Notes: a model not told the origin generated them from the letters alone. A stretch of DNA of 64,000 nt from Pseudomonas koreensis (GCF_024169245.1 NZ_JALJWP010000001.1:5565501-5629500); one strand, 5' to 3'; counted from the first letter of the stretch, positions 1 through 12,319 are shown. Numbers and translations: made by a program.

Positions 1-2700
<2,700 letters not shown>

Positions 2701-2703
2701 GAA

Positions 2704-3519
2704 TCAAGCATCCAGTAGCGCGCGGGCAATGGTTTGCAGTTTACGGGTGAGCGGGCCAACCGGCCAGCTCAGTGCAGCACAGGCGCGTACCGGCCAGACG
2801 CCATAAACGCTGTTGCAGACAAACACTTCATCAGCCCATTGCAGATGATCGAGGCTGATATCGGCGATTTGCGCAGGGATGGCCAGTGACTCGGCCTGAA
2901 ACAATATTTCCGCGCGCATCACACCAGCGACGCCGCAGCGCTTCAAGTCGGGCGTGATCAGACCACCGTCGCGCACCAGGAAAATATTGCTGAACACGCC
3001 TTCGACGACGCGCCCGGCCTGATCGAGCATCAGGCCCTCGGCGTGCTCACTGTCCTGCCATTCGGCGCGGGCGAGCACCTGTTCCAGTCGGTTCAGATGT
3101 TTGAGCCCGGCCAGCAGAGGTTGCGTGGACAAGCGGGTGTTGCAGGGAAACAGGCGGATGCCGTGCACGGAGTGGGCAGCGGGATAAGCCGCCGGCGGAT
3201 TGCCTTGCAGAATGCGTCGGCCTTGTGCCGCTGGGTCGGGCGCATAACCGCGCAGACCGTCACCGCGAGTGAGGATGAGCTTGAGCACGCCCTCGTCCAT
3301 CGCAGCCGCATAGCTGAGCAGTTCGTGGCGGATCAGCTCGAAGTCGGTCGCGATGGCCAGACGCGAACAGCCATCGGCCAGACGCGTCAGGTGTCGATCC
3401 AGCAGGATCGGCCGACCGCTGTGCACGGCAATGGTCTCGAACAGACCATCGCCGTAAGCCAGGCCGCGATCTTTCAGCGACAGCGCGTCAGCCGGTTGAC
3501 CGTCGACCCAGCTCTCCAT
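2704..3519 (-). CDS. pabC: aminodeoxychorismate lyase
   Basis: PLP enzyme of fold type IV that converts 4-amino-4-deoxychorismate to p-aminobenzoate and pyruvate for folate synthesis. The 271-aa product begins [19 protein letters not shown], with the family's DRGLAYGDGLFET block, and has the expected PLP lysine in LLAGLKHLNRLEQ (about residue 140). The ATG overlaps the fabF stop as ATGA, placing pabC in the fab operon as in other gammaproteobacteria. Confidence 0.93.
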   Translation of the reverse strand: MESWVDGQPADALSLKDRGLAYGDGLFETIAVHSGRPILLDRHLTRLADGCSRLAIATDFELIRHELLSYAAAMDEGVLKLILTRGDGLRGYAPDPAAQGRRILQGNPPAAYPAAHSVHGIRLFPCNTRLSTQPLLAGLKHLNRLEQVLARAEWQDSEHAEGLMLDQAGRVVEGVFSNIFLVRDGGLITPDLKRCGVAGVMRAEILFQAESLAIPAQIADISLDHLQWADEVFVCNSVYGVWPVRACAALSWPVGPLTRKLQTIARALLDA

Positions 3520-4763
3520 CAGCCCGCGAACCGGCGGAACGCCAGAGTGCCGTTGGTGCCGCCAAAACCGAAGGAGTTGGACAGCACGACATCGATGTCC
3601 ATGTTGCGCGCAGTGTGCGCGACGAAATCGAGATCGCAGCCTTCGTCAGGCTCCTCAAGGTTGATGGTCGGCGGTGCCACCTGGCTGTTGATCGCCAGCA
3701 CGCTGAAGATCGCCTCAACGGCGCCCGCTGCGCCCAGCAAGTGACCTGTCATCGACTTGGTCGAGCTGACCGCCAGCTTGTAGGCGTGATCGCCGAATAC
3801 CGATTTGATCGCGTTGGCTTCGGCAAGGTCGCCGGCCGGGGTCGAGGTGCCGTGGGCGTTGATGTACTGCACTTGGTCGACGTTGATCTTCGCATCGCGC
3901 AGGGCATTGGTGATGCAGCGCGCGGCACCGGCGCCATCGGCGGGTGGCGAGGTCATGTGGAACGCATCGCCACTGGTGCCGAAACCGATCAGCTCGGCGT
4001 AGATCGTCGCACCACGGGCCTTGGCGTGCTCGAGCTCTTCAAGAACCAGGGCACCGGCACCGTCGGACAGGACGAAACCGTCGCGGCCCTTGTCCCATGG
4101 ACGACTGGCGCGGGTCGGCTCGTCGTTGCGGGTCGACAGTGCACGGGACGCGCCGAAGCCGCCCATGCCCAGGCCGCAAGCGGCCATTTCCGCGCCGCCG
4201 GCAATCATCACGTCAGCTTCGTCGTACATGATGTTGCGCGCTGCCATGCCGATGCAGTGCGTACCGGTGGTGCACGCGGTGGCGATGGCGTAGTTGGGTC
4301 CCTGTGCGCCCAGATGGATCGACAGGAAACCGGAAATCATATTGATGATCGAGCCAGGCACAAAGAATGGCGAAATCCGCCGTGGGCCGGTCTCGTGCAG
4401 GGTGCGGCTGGTTTCTTCGATGTTGGTCAGACCGCCGATACCCGAACCCATGGCCACGCCAATGCGTTCACGGTTGGCATCGGTGACTTCCAGACCGGCA
4501 TTGCGCACGGCTTGAAAGCCTGCGGCGAGGCCGTACTGAATGAACAGGTCGAGCTTGCGCGCTTCCTTGACCGACAGGTATTCCTCGACATTGAAGCCTT
4601 TGACCGAACCGCCGAAGCGGGTCGAATAGGCAGAAAGGTCGGTGTGTTCGATCAGACCAATGCCACTGCGGCCAGCCAGAATGCCCTGCCAACTGCTCGG
4701 CACATCCGTGCCCAGTGGCGACAACATACCCATACCGGTGACTACGACGCGTCTACGCGACAC
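3519..4763 (-). CDS. fabF: beta-ketoacyl-ACP synthase II
   Basis: Condenses malonyl-ACP with acyl-ACP during fatty-acid elongation. FabF is also needed to elongate palmitoleate to cis-vaccenate. With the GTG start at 4763 ([12 protein letters not shown]) the protein is 414 aa and the thiolase-fold triad falls at C164 (ATACTTGTH), H304 (NAHGTSTP) and H341 ([11 protein letters not shown]). An AAGGAG Shine-Dalgarno sits about 6 nt ahead of this GTG. The longer frame from 4796 adds 11 residues upstream of that site and was rejected. A terminator-like hairpin separates it from acpP. Confidence 0.96.
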   Translation of the reverse strand: MSRRRVVVTGMGMLSPLGTDVPSSWQGILAGRSGIGLIEHTDLSAYSTRFGGSVKGFNVEEYLSVKEARKLDLFIQYGLAAGFQAVRNAGLEVTDANRERIGVAMGSGIGGLTNIEETSRTLHETGPRRISPFFVPGSIINMISGFLSIHLGAQGPNYAIATACTTGTHCIGMAARNIMYDEADVMIAGGAEMAACGLGMGGFGASRALSTRNDEPTRASRPWDKGRDGFVLSDGAGALVLEELEHAKARGATIYAELIGFGTSGDAFHMTSPPADGAGAARCITNALRDAKINVDQVQYINAHGTSTPAGDLAEANAIKSVFGDHAYKLAVSSTKSMTGHLLGAAGAVEAIFSVLAINSQVAPPTINLEEPDEGCDLDFVAHTARNMDIDVVLSNSFGFGGTNGTLAFRRFAG

Positions 4764-4807
4764 AGCACTCTCCTTTTTCAAATGACGATTTTGCATCAGG
4801 CCTAAAG

Positions 4808-4843
4808 AAAAAACCGCACGCCATGATGGCAGTGCGGTTTTTC
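4808..4843 (-). terminator. intrinsic terminator/attenuator between acpP and fabF
   Basis: The stem CCGCAC/GTGCGG is extended by an inner GCCA/TGGC pair with a 3-nt loop, and is flanked by six A on one side and a run of T on the other. Read on the minus strand it is a standard rho-independent terminator after acpP and before fabF. Confidence 0.8.
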
Positions 4844-4871
4844 CATGACAGCAAGCAACGATTACAAACTG

Positions 4872-5108
4872 TTACGCCTGGTGGCTGGTAACGTAGTCGA
4901 TTGCAGCTTGTACAGTAGTGATCTTTTCAGCTTCTTCGTCAGGGATTTCGGTCTCGAATTCCTCTTCCAGAGCCATCACCAGCTCAACGGTGTCAAGGGA
5001 GTCGGCACCCAGGTCTTCTACGAAGGAAGCGGTGTTGACCACTTCTTCTTCTTTAACACCCAGTTGCTCGGCAACGATTTTCTTGACGCGCTCTTCGATG
5101 GTGCTCAT
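4872..5108 (-). CDS. acpP: acyl carrier protein
   Basis: Small acidic carrier (78 aa) that holds growing acyl chains on a 4'-phosphopantetheine arm. The attachment serine is S37 in the GADSLDTVE motif, and the protein is a four-helix, Glu/Asp-rich sequence starting [17 protein letters not shown]. It lies between fabG and fabF as usual. It has its own promoter (5161-5188) and terminator (4808-4843), which fits the very high expression ACP needs compared with the neighbouring enzymes. Confidence 0.98.
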   Translation of the reverse strand: MSTIEERVKKIVAEQLGVKEEEVVNTASFVEDLGADSLDTVELVMALEEEFETEIPDEEAEKITTVQAAIDYVTSHQA

Positions 5109-5160
5109 ACCTTGTTTTCACTCCTAATGGACAAATTCAGGCAGCTGGCCAGTGGGTAAG

Positions 5161-5188
5161 TGTATAGAAAGCCTTTTCAGTTTTTCAA
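5161..5188 (-). promoter_or_regulatory. predicted sigma-70 promoter of acpP
   Basis: On the minus strand TTGAAA and TATACA are separated by 16 nt, about 55 nt upstream of the acpP start. A small inverted repeat (TTTCAGTT/AACTGAAA) overlaps the -35 box. Confidence 0.6.
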
Positions 5189-5304
5189 CTGAAAGCTTCA
5201 CTCCTCAAACCCTGCGGCCCTCTGCCTATAAATAGATTGCAGCTTTATAACGGATTTTAGACAGCTCGTATGACATTTTTTTGAAGCAATCCGTCACATT
5301 TTAC

Positions 5305-6048
5305 TTACATGTACATCCCACCGTTCACCGGGATTGTAGCCCCGGTAACGTATGCCGCACCGTCGGATGCAAGAAAAGCGACCACGGACGCGATCTCTTG
5401 AGCTTGTCCCAGACGACCCAGCGGAATCTGCGTCTGCAAGGCTTCACGCTGTGCTTCAGGCAGCTCGCGGGTCATATCGGTATCGATGAACCCTGGGGTC
5501 ACCGAGTTGACCGTAATCGAACGCGAACCGACTTCACGCGCCATCGCCCGGCTGAAACCTTCCAGACCGGCCTTGGCGGCTGCATAGTTTACTTGGCCGG
5601 CGTTGCCCATGGCACCCACCACCGAGCCAATACTGATAATTCGACCCCAGCGAGCCTTGGTCATGCCGCGCAGAACGCCCTTGGACAGGCGATACAGACT
5701 GTTCAGGTTGGTATCGATCACGTCGTACCATTCGTCGTCTTTCATGCGCATCATCAGGTTATCGCGGGTGATACCGGCATTATTGACCAGAATCGCCACC
5801 GGAGCACCGAACTGCTCCTGAATGCCTGCCAGCACGGCGCTGACCGATTCGTCGCTGGTGACGTTGAGTTCGAAACCGGCACCCTGGATGCCGTTTTCCT
5901 TCAGGGTCGCGGCAATGCGCTCGGCGCCCGACGCGGAGGTCGCGGTGCCGACAACGATGGCGCCCTGACGACCCAGTTCCAGTGCGATGGCCTGGCCGAT
6001 GCCACGGCTTGCACCGGTGACCAGTGCAACTTTACCTTGCAGACTCAT
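5305..6048 (-). CDS. fabG: 3-oxoacyl-ACP reductase
   Basis: NADPH-dependent reduction of 3-oxoacyl-ACP in fatty-acid elongation. It is a 247-aa classical short-chain dehydrogenase: nucleotide-binding TGASRGIGQA (residues 11-20), NNAG, catalytic Ser in ISIGSVVG and the YAAAK Tyr/Lys pair, with the C-terminal GGMYM. The start MSLQGKVALV is preceded by AGGAG. An upstream in-frame ATG (6099) lies inside fabD and was rejected. It sits 16 bp after fabD. Confidence 0.96.
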   Translation of the reverse strand: MSLQGKVALVTGASRGIGQAIALELGRQGAIVVGTATSASGAERIAATLKENGIQGAGFELNVTSDESVSAVLAGIQEQFGAPVAILVNNAGITRDNLMMRMKDDEWYDVIDTNLNSLYRLSKGVLRGMTKARWGRIISIGSVVGAMGNAGQVNYAAAKAGLEGFSRAMAREVGSRSITVNSVTPGFIDTDMTRELPEAQREALQTQIPLGRLGQAQEIASVVAFLASDGAAYVTGATIPVNGGMYM

Positions 6049-6064
6049 GCAAGTTTCTCCTGAT

Positions 6065-7003
6065 TCAGGCCTGCGCTGCGCGAGCGGCAGCGAAGGCATC
6101 TGGGGTATTGAGGTTGGAAGTCGAAACGCCTTCGGCGCAACGCTTGTTCAGGCCAGCCAGGACTTTGCCCGGGCCGCATTCGACAAGATTCGTGGCGCCC
6201 TTGGCCGCCAGGGTCTGCACCGATTCAACCCAGCGCACTGGCTTGTAGAGTTGTTCCAACAGGTCACGCTTGAGGGTTTCCAGATCGGCCGGCACTTGTG
6301 CGCTGACGTTCTGCACCACCGGGATCTGCGGCGCTTGCCAGTCGATGGCAGCGATGGATTCGGCGAAGCGCTCGGCAGCCGGACGCATCAGTTCACAGTG
6401 CGACGGCACGCTCACCGGCAACGGCATGGCGCGTTTGGCGCCACGGGCCTTGCAGCCCTCGATGGCACGCTCGACAGCAGCCTTGGCGCCGGCGATCACC
6501 ACCTGGCCCGGCGAGTTGAAATTCACCGCACTGACGACTTCGCCTTGCGCCGCTTCGGCGCAGGCTGCCAGCACATCGGCGTCTTCCAGACCGAGGATCG
6601 CAGCCATGCCGCCCTGCCCGGCCGGCACCGCCTCCTGCATCAACTGGCCACGGCGCTCGACGAGCTTGACCGCGTCAGCCAGGGTCAGGCTGCCGGCGGC
6701 AACCAGCGCACTGTATTCACCCAGACTATGACCGGCAACGAATGCCGGACGCGCGCCACCTTCGGCCAGCCACAGACGCCACAGGGCGATCGAGGCGGTC
6801 AGGATTGCCGGTTGGGTTTTATCGGTTTGATTGAGCAACTCTTCCGGGCCCTGCTGGGTCAGTGCCCACAGGTCGTAGCCCAGCGCAGCAGAGGCTTCTT
6901 GAAAAGTTTCGAGGATCAGCGGATGTTGCGCGCCCAGCTCGGCCAGCATGCCGAGGGACTGCGAACCCTGTCCTGGAAAGACGAATGCGAGGGAAGCAGA
7001 CAT
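6065..7003 (-). CDS. fabD: malonyl-CoA:ACP transacylase
   Basis: Transfers malonyl from CoA to ACP to feed chain elongation. The 312-aa protein opens with the family signature FVFPGQGSQSLGM. The nucleophile is S93 in GHSLGEYSAL, and the partner histidine is in VPSHCELM (about 200). The start ATG has an AGGGGC ribosome site. It is followed by fabG in the normal order. Confidence 0.96.
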   Translation of the reverse strand: MSASLAFVFPGQGSQSLGMLAELGAQHPLILETFQEASAALGYDLWALTQQGPEELLNQTDKTQPAILTASIALWRLWLAEGGARPAFVAGHSLGEYSALVAAGSLTLADAVKLVERRGQLMQEAVPAGQGGMAAILGLEDADVLAACAEAAQGEVVSAVNFNSPGQVVIAGAKAAVERAIEGCKARGAKRAMPLPVSVPSHCELMRPAAERFAESIAAIDWQAPQIPVVQNVSAQVPADLETLKRDLLEQLYKPVRWVESVQTLAAKGATNLVECGPGKVLAGLNKRCAEGVSTSNLNTPDAFAAARAAQA

Positions 7004-7126
7004 GTAACAAGCCCCTAATGATCTTGTCGTCGGAAAATATCGTCCCGCTCGGGACGCGAGAAACTGACAGTTTGGATGGCCCTTTGAACCGGGCGGTCAC
7101 ATTTAAGCATTGTCCGACGAAAACGC

Positions 7127-8137
7127 CTAAGACAACAGATCCTCCAGACGGCCGTGGAGACGCTCGGGCAGGTTCTCCTGGATCTCGATCAGTGCCCGTT
7201 GAATCGCACTCTGAAAGCCCTGAACACCGGCCGCCCCGTGACTCTTCACGACGATGCCCTGCAAGCCGAGAAAGCTTGCGCCATTATGTCGCGCCGGAGC
7301 CAGGTCGGCCTGCAGACGCTTCATCAACGGCATCGCGAGCGCGCCTACAGCGCGAGAAGCGATGTTTTTCTTGAACAGGGCCTCGATGCGCGCCGCAATC
7401 ATCGTCGCCAGGCCTTCGCTGGACTTGAGCAGGATATTGCCGACGAAGCCGTCACACACCACCACATCGGCCTCGCCGCGATACAAGCCGTCGCCTTCGA
7501 TGAAGCCGATGTAGTTGATCCCGCGCGCAGCCTGCAACAGCGTTGCGGCCAGTTTGACCTGCTGATTGCCCTTGATGTCTTCGGTGCCGATGTTCAGCAA
7601 CGCCACACGCGGACGGGCAATCCCCAAGGTCTGCGCAGCCACCGAACCCATCACAGCGAACTGCAACAGGTGCTCGGCACTGCAATCGACGTTGGCGCCA
7701 AGATCGAGCAACTGGCAATAACCGGTCTGCGTCGGAATCGCCGCCACCATGGCCGGACGATCAATGCCAGGCAGTGTCTTCAACACAAAACGCGACAACG
7801 CCATCAACGCCCCGGTATTGCCGGCACTGACACAGGCCTGCACCTTGCCATCGCGGAGCAATTCGAGGGCGACACGCATCGACGAATCCGGCTTGCCACG
7901 CAGGGCCTGAGCAGGTTTTTCGTCCATGGTGATGACTTCGCTGGCCGCAACAATCGTCAGGCGCGCGCGATCGGCAGCCGACTGGCCGTGGATCAGTTCT
8001 TCAAGAAGGGAGGGTTGACCGACGAGGGTCAGGTGCAACGAGGGCGTAGCAGACAGGCAAGCGAGACTGGCCTGAACAATGCTGCGGGGACCGAAGTCCC
8101 CGCCCATTGCGTCAATCGCGATGACTTGAGCGGACAA
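7127..8137 (-). CDS. plsX: phosphate acyltransferase PlsX
   Basis: Makes acyl-phosphate from acyl-ACP, the first step of the PlsX/PlsY route to lysophosphatidate. The 336-aa protein begins with the conserved [11 protein letters not shown] block, and GNTGALMA and [10 protein letters not shown] are visible further on. The only start that keeps the N-terminal block is a TTG at 8137, 4 nt after the rpmF stop, with no clear Shine-Dalgarno. This suggests translation by termination-reinitiation from rpmF. A 123-bp gap separates it from fabD. Confidence 0.93.
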   Translation of the reverse strand: MSAQVIAIDAMGGDFGPRSIVQASLACLSATPSLHLTLVGQPSLLEELIHGQSAADRARLTIVAASEVITMDEKPAQALRGKPDSSMRVALELLRDGKVQACVSAGNTGALMALSRFVLKTLPGIDRPAMVAAIPTQTGYCQLLDLGANVDCSAEHLLQFAVMGSVAAQTLGIARPRVALLNIGTEDIKGNQQVKLAATLLQAARGINYIGFIEGDGLYRGEADVVVCDGFVGNILLKSSEGLATMIAARIEALFKKNIASRAVGALAMPLMKRLQADLAPARHNGASFLGLQGIVVKSHGAAGVQGFQSAIQRALIEIQENLPERLHGRLEDLLS

Positions 8138-8141
8138 GTGA

Positions 8142-8324
8142 TTACTCGTCAGCGCCCTTGTCGATCACTTTACGGCCACGGTATACGCCTTCTGGCGATA
8201 CGTGGTGACGCAGGTGAACTTCACCGGTGGTTTTTTCTACAGACAGGGTGCTAGCCTCGAGAGCGTCGTGCGAACGGCGCATGTCACGGGCAGAGCGGGA
8301 TTTTTTGTTCTGCTGAACAGCCAT
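8142..8324 (-). CDS. rpmF: 50S ribosomal protein L32
   Basis: A 60-aa basic protein of the large ribosomal subunit. The sequence [20 protein letters not shown] matches the family exactly. It is preceded by AGGAG and placed between yceD and plsX, the standard arrangement that links ribosome and membrane-lipid synthesis. Confidence 0.97.
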
Positions 8325-8337
8325 AATTGATTAACTC

Positions 8338-8865
8338 CTAAACGTTTGGGTCACGCTTTAACTGCGCCAATACACTGAACGGGTTGGACCGCGTTACCTC
8401 GTCCTCGCTCGGTTCGGGCTCATCTGCTCCCGCCGGCTGCTGGCATTCTTCCGGATGATGAGCAGGCACAATGGGCAAGGCGAGCAGAAGCTCCTCCTCG
8501 ATCAGTGACTGCAGATCCAATGGATCTTCCCCCAGTTCCAGCACGTCATAACCTTTCGGCAACGACTGGGTATTCGCACCCTCCTTCACCACCGCGTAAC
8601 TGCATTCGCTGTGGATCGGCAGGGTGACCAGCTCAAGACAACGCTGGCAAACCATTTTGACTTCGGTGTCGATAAAGCTGTGGATGACCACAGACTTACG
8701 TTCATCTCGTTCAAAAACGAATTTGGCCTGCACCGTACCGACATCGTCGGAAAGCGGGTCGCAGAGTCTCTTCAAATCGGCCAGCAGCAGTTCACCTTGA
8801 AGGGTGGTGCCACGGTCAGCCAATTTGCGCGGGTCAACGTGAGGTGGAATCGGGTCATTCAACAT
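8338..8865 (-). CDS. yceD: YceD family protein (DUF177)
   Basis: A 175-aa acidic protein of the DUF177/YceD family. In E. coli and plants relatives are tied to 23S rRNA metabolism and ribosome assembly; the exact role is not settled. Visible are the CQRC pair and a later Cys (SECSY), and the family C-terminal NPFSVLAQLKRDPN. The start ATG at 8865 gives MLNDPIPPHVDPRKLADRG, aligning with the family N-terminus. This ATG is only 9 nt past a perfect -10 box, so the message would be almost leaderless. The in-frame ATG at 8889 lies upstream of the -10 box and cannot be used from that promoter. Confidence 0.92.
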   Translation of the reverse strand: MLNDPIPPHVDPRKLADRGTTLQGELLLADLKRLCDPLSDDVGTVQAKFVFERDERKSVVIHSFIDTEVKMVCQRCLELVTLPIHSECSYAVVKEGANTQSLPKGYDVLELGEDPLDLQSLIEEELLLALPIVPAHHPEECQQPAGADEPEPSEDEVTRSNPFSVLAQLKRDPNV

Positions 8866-8874
8866 AGGCGCAGC

Positions 8875-8902
8875 ATTATAGGGATGCACCCACCCATGTC
8901 AA
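8875..8902 (-). promoter_or_regulatory. consensus sigma-70 promoter of yceD-rpmF-plsX
   Basis: The minus strand reads TTGACA, 16 nt, TATAAT, a full match to both sigma-70 hexamers. The expected start point is about 2-3 nt ahead of the yceD ATG. Confidence 0.82.
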
Positions 8903-8970
8903 AGGAAATTGTGCCCTGTCCGTCACTTGCGCCCCTCCGCTAGAATCCGCACCTGCCTCAGGAGACGTCC

Positions 8971-9549
8971 ATGCTGCCTTTATTACTCGCTTCAAGCTCG
9001 ACTTATCGCCGCCAATTGCTCGCCCGCCTGCACCTGCCGTTCGTCTGCAGCTCGCCGGACATCGATGAAAGTCATCGCCCGGGCGAGTCCGCGATCGATC
9101 TGGTCAAACGTCTTGCCGAAGAAAAAGCCCGGGCCTTGGCGGACAGCCACCCTGCTCATTTGATCATTGGCTCGGATCAGGTCGCCGTCCTCGGCGAACA
9201 GATCATCGGCAAGCCGCACACCTTCGAAAAGGCCCGCGATCAGCTGATGGCCGCCAGCGGCGCGAGCGTGACCTTCCTCACCGGCCTGGCGCTGTTCAAC
9301 AGCCAGACCGGGCAATGCCAGGTCGACTGCGTGCCGTTCACCGTGCACATGCGTCAGCTGGATCAGGCGCGCATCGAGCGCTATCTGCACATCGAGCAGC
9401 CGTACGACTGCGCCGGCAGCTTCAAGGCCGAAGGCTTGGGTGTAAGCCTGTTTCAATCGACCGAAGGTCCGGACGCCACCAGTCTGGTCGGCCTGCCGCT
9501 GATTCGCCTGATCGATATGTTGTTGGTCGAAGGCGTGCAAGTCCCTTGA
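8971..9549 (+). CDS. Maf family nucleotide pyrophosphatase (YceF type)
   Basis: Cytoplasmic house-cleaning enzyme that hydrolyses modified nucleoside triphosphates; the YceF subfamily is known to act on 7-methyl-GTP. The 192-aa protein has the Maf N-terminal LASSSTYRRQLL, the GSDQV catalytic-loop motif, KPHTFEKAR, and the QPYDCAGSFKAEGLG segment. AGGAG precedes the ATG by 7 nt. A TAGAAT -10 element lies at 8941-8946 in the 105-bp region shared with the divergent yceD promoter. A REP doublet separates it from the convergent sppA. Confidence 0.93.
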   Translation: MLPLLLASSSTYRRQLLARLHLPFVCSSPDIDESHRPGESAIDLVKRLAEEKARALADSHPAHLIIGSDQVAVLGEQIIGKPHTFEKARDQLMAASGASVTFLTGLALFNSQTGQCQVDCVPFTVHMRQLDQARIERYLHIEQPYDCAGSFKAEGLGVSLFQSTEGPDATSLVGLPLIRLIDMLLVEGVQVP

Positions 9550-9553
9550 AAGC

Positions 9554-9654
9554 AAAAGATCGCAGCCTTCGGCAGCTCCTACAGAATCGGCGTCACCGCA
9601 AAAAAAGCGATTGAACATTAATCCTGTAGGAGCTGCCGCAGGCTGCGATCTTTT
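9554..9654. repeat. inverted REP doublet (REPIN-like) between maf and sppA
   Basis: Two ~31-bp REP units in opposite orientation (9554-9584 and 9624-9654) share the core GATCGCAGCCTTCGGCAGCT and are separated by 39 bp. It sits between two convergent gene ends. Confidence 0.9.
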
Positions 9655-9668
9655 GATCTACCGGCAAT

Positions 9669-10658
9669 TTACCGCAACGAAGGCCCGTGGAAACCCATCC
9701 ACATCGCCAACTGCTCGGCCACGCTGGCACCGAGCTTTTTCGAGAAGCGATCGAACGGCGATTCCTGCACAGTGAAGTCCACCAGCTCCTTCTCGCCGAT
9801 CACATCACGCGCCACCGAACTGGCACTGCCCAGACCATCGATCAGGCCCAGCGGCAGCGCCTGCTCACCCGACCAGACCAGCCCGGAAAACAGCTCCGGA
9901 TGTTCTTTGTCTTTCAGGCGTTCACCACGACCCTGCTTGACGCTGTTGATGAACTGCTTGTGCGTAGTGTCGAGCACGCCTTGCCAGAACGCGGTTTCTT
10001 CAGGCTTTTGCGGCTGGAACGGATCGAGAAACGCCTTGTGCTCGCCGGAAGTGTAGGTACGACGCTCAACACCCAGCTTTTCCATGGTGCCGACGAAACC
10101 GTAACCCGCCGCCGTGACGCCGATCGAACCCACAAGACTGGCCTTGTCGGCGTAGATCTGGTCCGCCGCGCTGGCGATGTAGTAAGCACCGGAGGCACCT
10201 AGATCGGAAATCACAGCGTAGAGCTTGATCTCCGGGTGCAGAGCACGCAGACGCTTGATCTCGTCATAGACATAACCCGACTGCACCGGACTGCCGCCCG
10301 GGCTGTTGATGCGCAGGATCACGCCCTTGACCTTTTTGTCTTCGAAGGCCGCGCGCAGGCTGCCCACGATGTTGTCGGCGCTGGCTGGTTCCTTGTCGGC
10401 GATTACACCGTCAATCTCGATCAACGCCGTGTAGTTCGGGCCGCGCGTGGCGCTTTTTTCCATGTCCATCAGCGGCGTGAACAGCAGCAGCGCAACAAAC
10501 AGGTAAACAAACGTCAGCAGCTTGAAGAAAATCCCCCAGCGCCGCGAACGGCGTTGTTCCTGCACGCCAGCCAGCAGAGTTTTTTCCAACAGCTTCCAGC
10601 TTTTCGCGTCACCGTCGTCGGCACTTGCCTTGGCCGGTGCTTTCCATTCGTCGGTCAT
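9669..10658 (-). CDS. sppA: signal peptide peptidase SppA, short form
   Basis: Inner-membrane serine protease that digests cleaved signal peptides. The 329-aa protein has a cytoplasmic tail, one membrane helix (about 45-63) and an S49 protease domain. The nucleophile is S156 in GASGAYYIAS and the general-base lysine is likely K208 in SGEHKAFLDPF, spaced 52 residues apart as in the Bacillus short form. RINSPGGSP is also present. A HAD phosphatase lies 24 bp upstream on the same strand. Confidence 0.94.
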   Translation of the reverse strand: MTDEWKAPAKASADDGDAKSWKLLEKTLLAGVQEQRRSRRWGIFFKLLTFVYLFVALLLFTPLMDMEKSATRGPNYTALIEIDGVIADKEPASADNIVGSLRAAFEDKKVKGVILRINSPGGSPVQSGYVYDEIKRLRALHPEIKLYAVISDLGASGAYYIASAADQIYADKASLVGSIGVTAAGYGFVGTMEKLGVERRTYTSGEHKAFLDPFQPQKPEETAFWQGVLDTTHKQFINSVKQGRGERLKDKEHPELFSGLVWSGEQALPLGLIDGLGSASSVARDVIGEKELVDFTVQESPFDRFSKKLGASVAEQLAMWMGFHGPSLR

Positions 10659-10682
10659 GCCATCTACCCCAACAAAAACGTA

Positions 10683-11345
10683 TTAAGCCCGCTGACCCAG
10701 CCAGGCATGCAATTCAGAAAAACGGTCGATCGACAGCCGCGGCTCGAACTGTTGCAGAGACTCGATCGATTGCGCGCCATAACTGACCGCCACCGAATCC
10801 ATTCCCGCATTGCGCGCCATCAGCAGATCGAACGACGAATCACCGACCATCAACGCCTGCTCCGGGCGCACGCCACAGTGGCTGACGATCTGCTCAAGCA
10901 TCAGAGGGTGCGGCTTGCTGGCAGTTTCATCGGCAGCACGGGTGATATCGAAATAATCTTCCCAGCCATTGGCCTTGAGTACGCGATCAAGGCCGCGCCG
11001 GTTCTTGCCGGTCGCCACCGCCAAGTGATAGCCCTGCTCGCGAAACGACGCCATCGACTCGACCACGCCTTCGAACAGCGGCGAAGGCACGGCTTCGGCA
11101 GCGATGTAGTGATCGGCGTAGTACTCGCGAAACGCGAGCAGTTCTGCGTCACTGATTTCGGGGTACAGGGTGCGAATCGCTTCCGGCAATCCGAGACCGA
11201 TGATGCCTTTTACGGCGAAGTCATCGCGCAACTCGAAACCGGAACGCCCGGACGCCGAGTGCATCGCCTCGACGATCCGATGGATGGAATCGGCAAGGGT
11301 GCCGTCCCAATCGAAAATCAGCAGCTTGTAATCAGATGGGCGCAC
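10683..11345 (-). CDS. HAD-family hydrolase, phosphoglycolate phosphatase-like
   Basis: A 220-aa HAD-IA phosphatase. Motif I is DWDGTLADS (nucleophile D near residue 12), motif II a Thr in VATGKNRRG, the lysine is in SKPHP and motif III is [11 protein letters not shown]. The substrate cannot be read from sequence; relatives dephosphorylate phosphoglycolate, and this position (between rluC and sppA) is conserved in Pseudomonas. The GTG start overlaps the rluC end by 14 bp, so expression is likely coupled. Confidence 0.88.
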   Translation of the reverse strand: MRPSDYKLLIFDWDGTLADSIHRIVEAMHSASGRSGFELRDDFAVKGIIGLGLPEAIRTLYPEISDAELLAFREYYADHYIAAEAVPSPLFEGVVESMASFREQGYHLAVATGKNRRGLDRVLKANGWEDYFDITRAADETASKPHPLMLEQIVSHCGVRPEQALMVGDSSFDLLMARNAGMDSVAVSYGAQSIESLQQFEPRLSIDRFSELHAWLGQRA

Positions 11346-12291
11346 TCAATCGCTCCACGGTCTTGGCCCACATTTCGTCAACCGGCGCTTGAAGGGTCAG
11401 CTTGCCGCCATCGGGCAGCGGCACGGTCAGCATGTAAGCGTGCAGGAACAGACGCTTGCCGCCCAGATCGCGGATTTCCCTGGTGAAATCCTCGTCGCCA
11501 TACTTGCTGTCACCCGCAATGCAATGGCCAGCATGCAAGGTGTGCACGCGAATCTGGTGGGTACGACCGGTAACCGGTTTCGCCTCGACCATGGTGGCAA
11601 AATCGCCGAAGCGGCGCAGCACCTTGAACATCGTCAGGGCTTCCTTGCCCTCGTCATTGACTTCGACCATGCGCTCGCCGGAACGCAGATTGCTCTTGAG
11701 CAACGGTGCGCGGACCTGCTTGATCGAGGTCGCCCAATTGCCACGGACCAGCGCCATGTAGCGCTTGTCGACGCCATCGCCACGCAGTTGCTCGTGCAGG
11801 TGGCGCAACATGCTGCGCTTCTTGGCGATCATCAGCAGGCCGGAGGTGTCACGGTCCAGACGATGAACCAGCTCCAGCTCCTTGGCATCGGGACGCAACT
11901 GACGAAAGGCTTCGATCACGCCGAAATTCAGCCCGCTGCCGCCGTGAACCGCAATGCCGGCGGGCTTGTTGATCACGATCAGGGCTTTGTCTTCGTAGAC
12001 AATCGACGCTTCGAGGCGCTGCAACAGCCCCTGAGCCAGGGGCACCGGCTCGTCGCGTTCAGGCACGCGAACCGGCGGCACGCGCACGATGTCGCCGGCC
12101 TGCAGCTTGTATTCGGGCTTGATCCGACCTTTGTTCACGCGCACTTCGCCTTTGCGCAAAATGCGGTAAATCAAGGTCTTGGGCACGCCTTTGAGCCGGG
12201 CGAGGAGAAAGTTGTCGATTCGTTGGCCGGCATACTCCGGCGAGACTTCAAGCAGTTGAACGCCTGGAGTCGAAGGGGCAGTAGTTGTCAT
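11332..12291 (-). CDS. rluC: 23S rRNA pseudouridine(955/2504/2580) synthase
   Basis: Modifies three uridines of 23S rRNA. The 319-aa protein has an N-terminal S4 RNA-binding domain (about residues 20-80, [16 protein letters not shown]) and a RluA-type catalytic domain with the aspartate in [11 protein letters not shown]. Start ATG at 12291 ([10 protein letters not shown]). The open frame runs further upstream, but those residues would be encoded inside the rne promoter region and are not conserved. It is transcribed divergently from rne, with the starts 699 bp apart. Confidence 0.93.
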   Translation of the reverse strand: MTTTAPSTPGVQLLEVSPEYAGQRIDNFLLARLKGVPKTLIYRILRKGEVRVNKGRIKPEYKLQAGDIVRVPPVRVPERDEPVPLAQGLLQRLEASIVYEDKALIVINKPAGIAVHGGSGLNFGVIEAFRQLRPDAKELELVHRLDRDTSGLLMIAKKRSMLRHLHEQLRGDGVDKRYMALVRGNWATSIKQVRAPLLKSNLRSGERMVEVNDEGKEALTMFKVLRRFGDFATMVEAKPVTGRTHQIRVHTLHAGHCIAGDSKYGDEDFTREIRDLGGKRLFLHAYMLTVPLPDGGKLTLQAPVDEMWAKTVERLSAPI

Positions 12292-12319
12292 GCCGCGGAT
12301 GATAACAATTTTTATGGAA

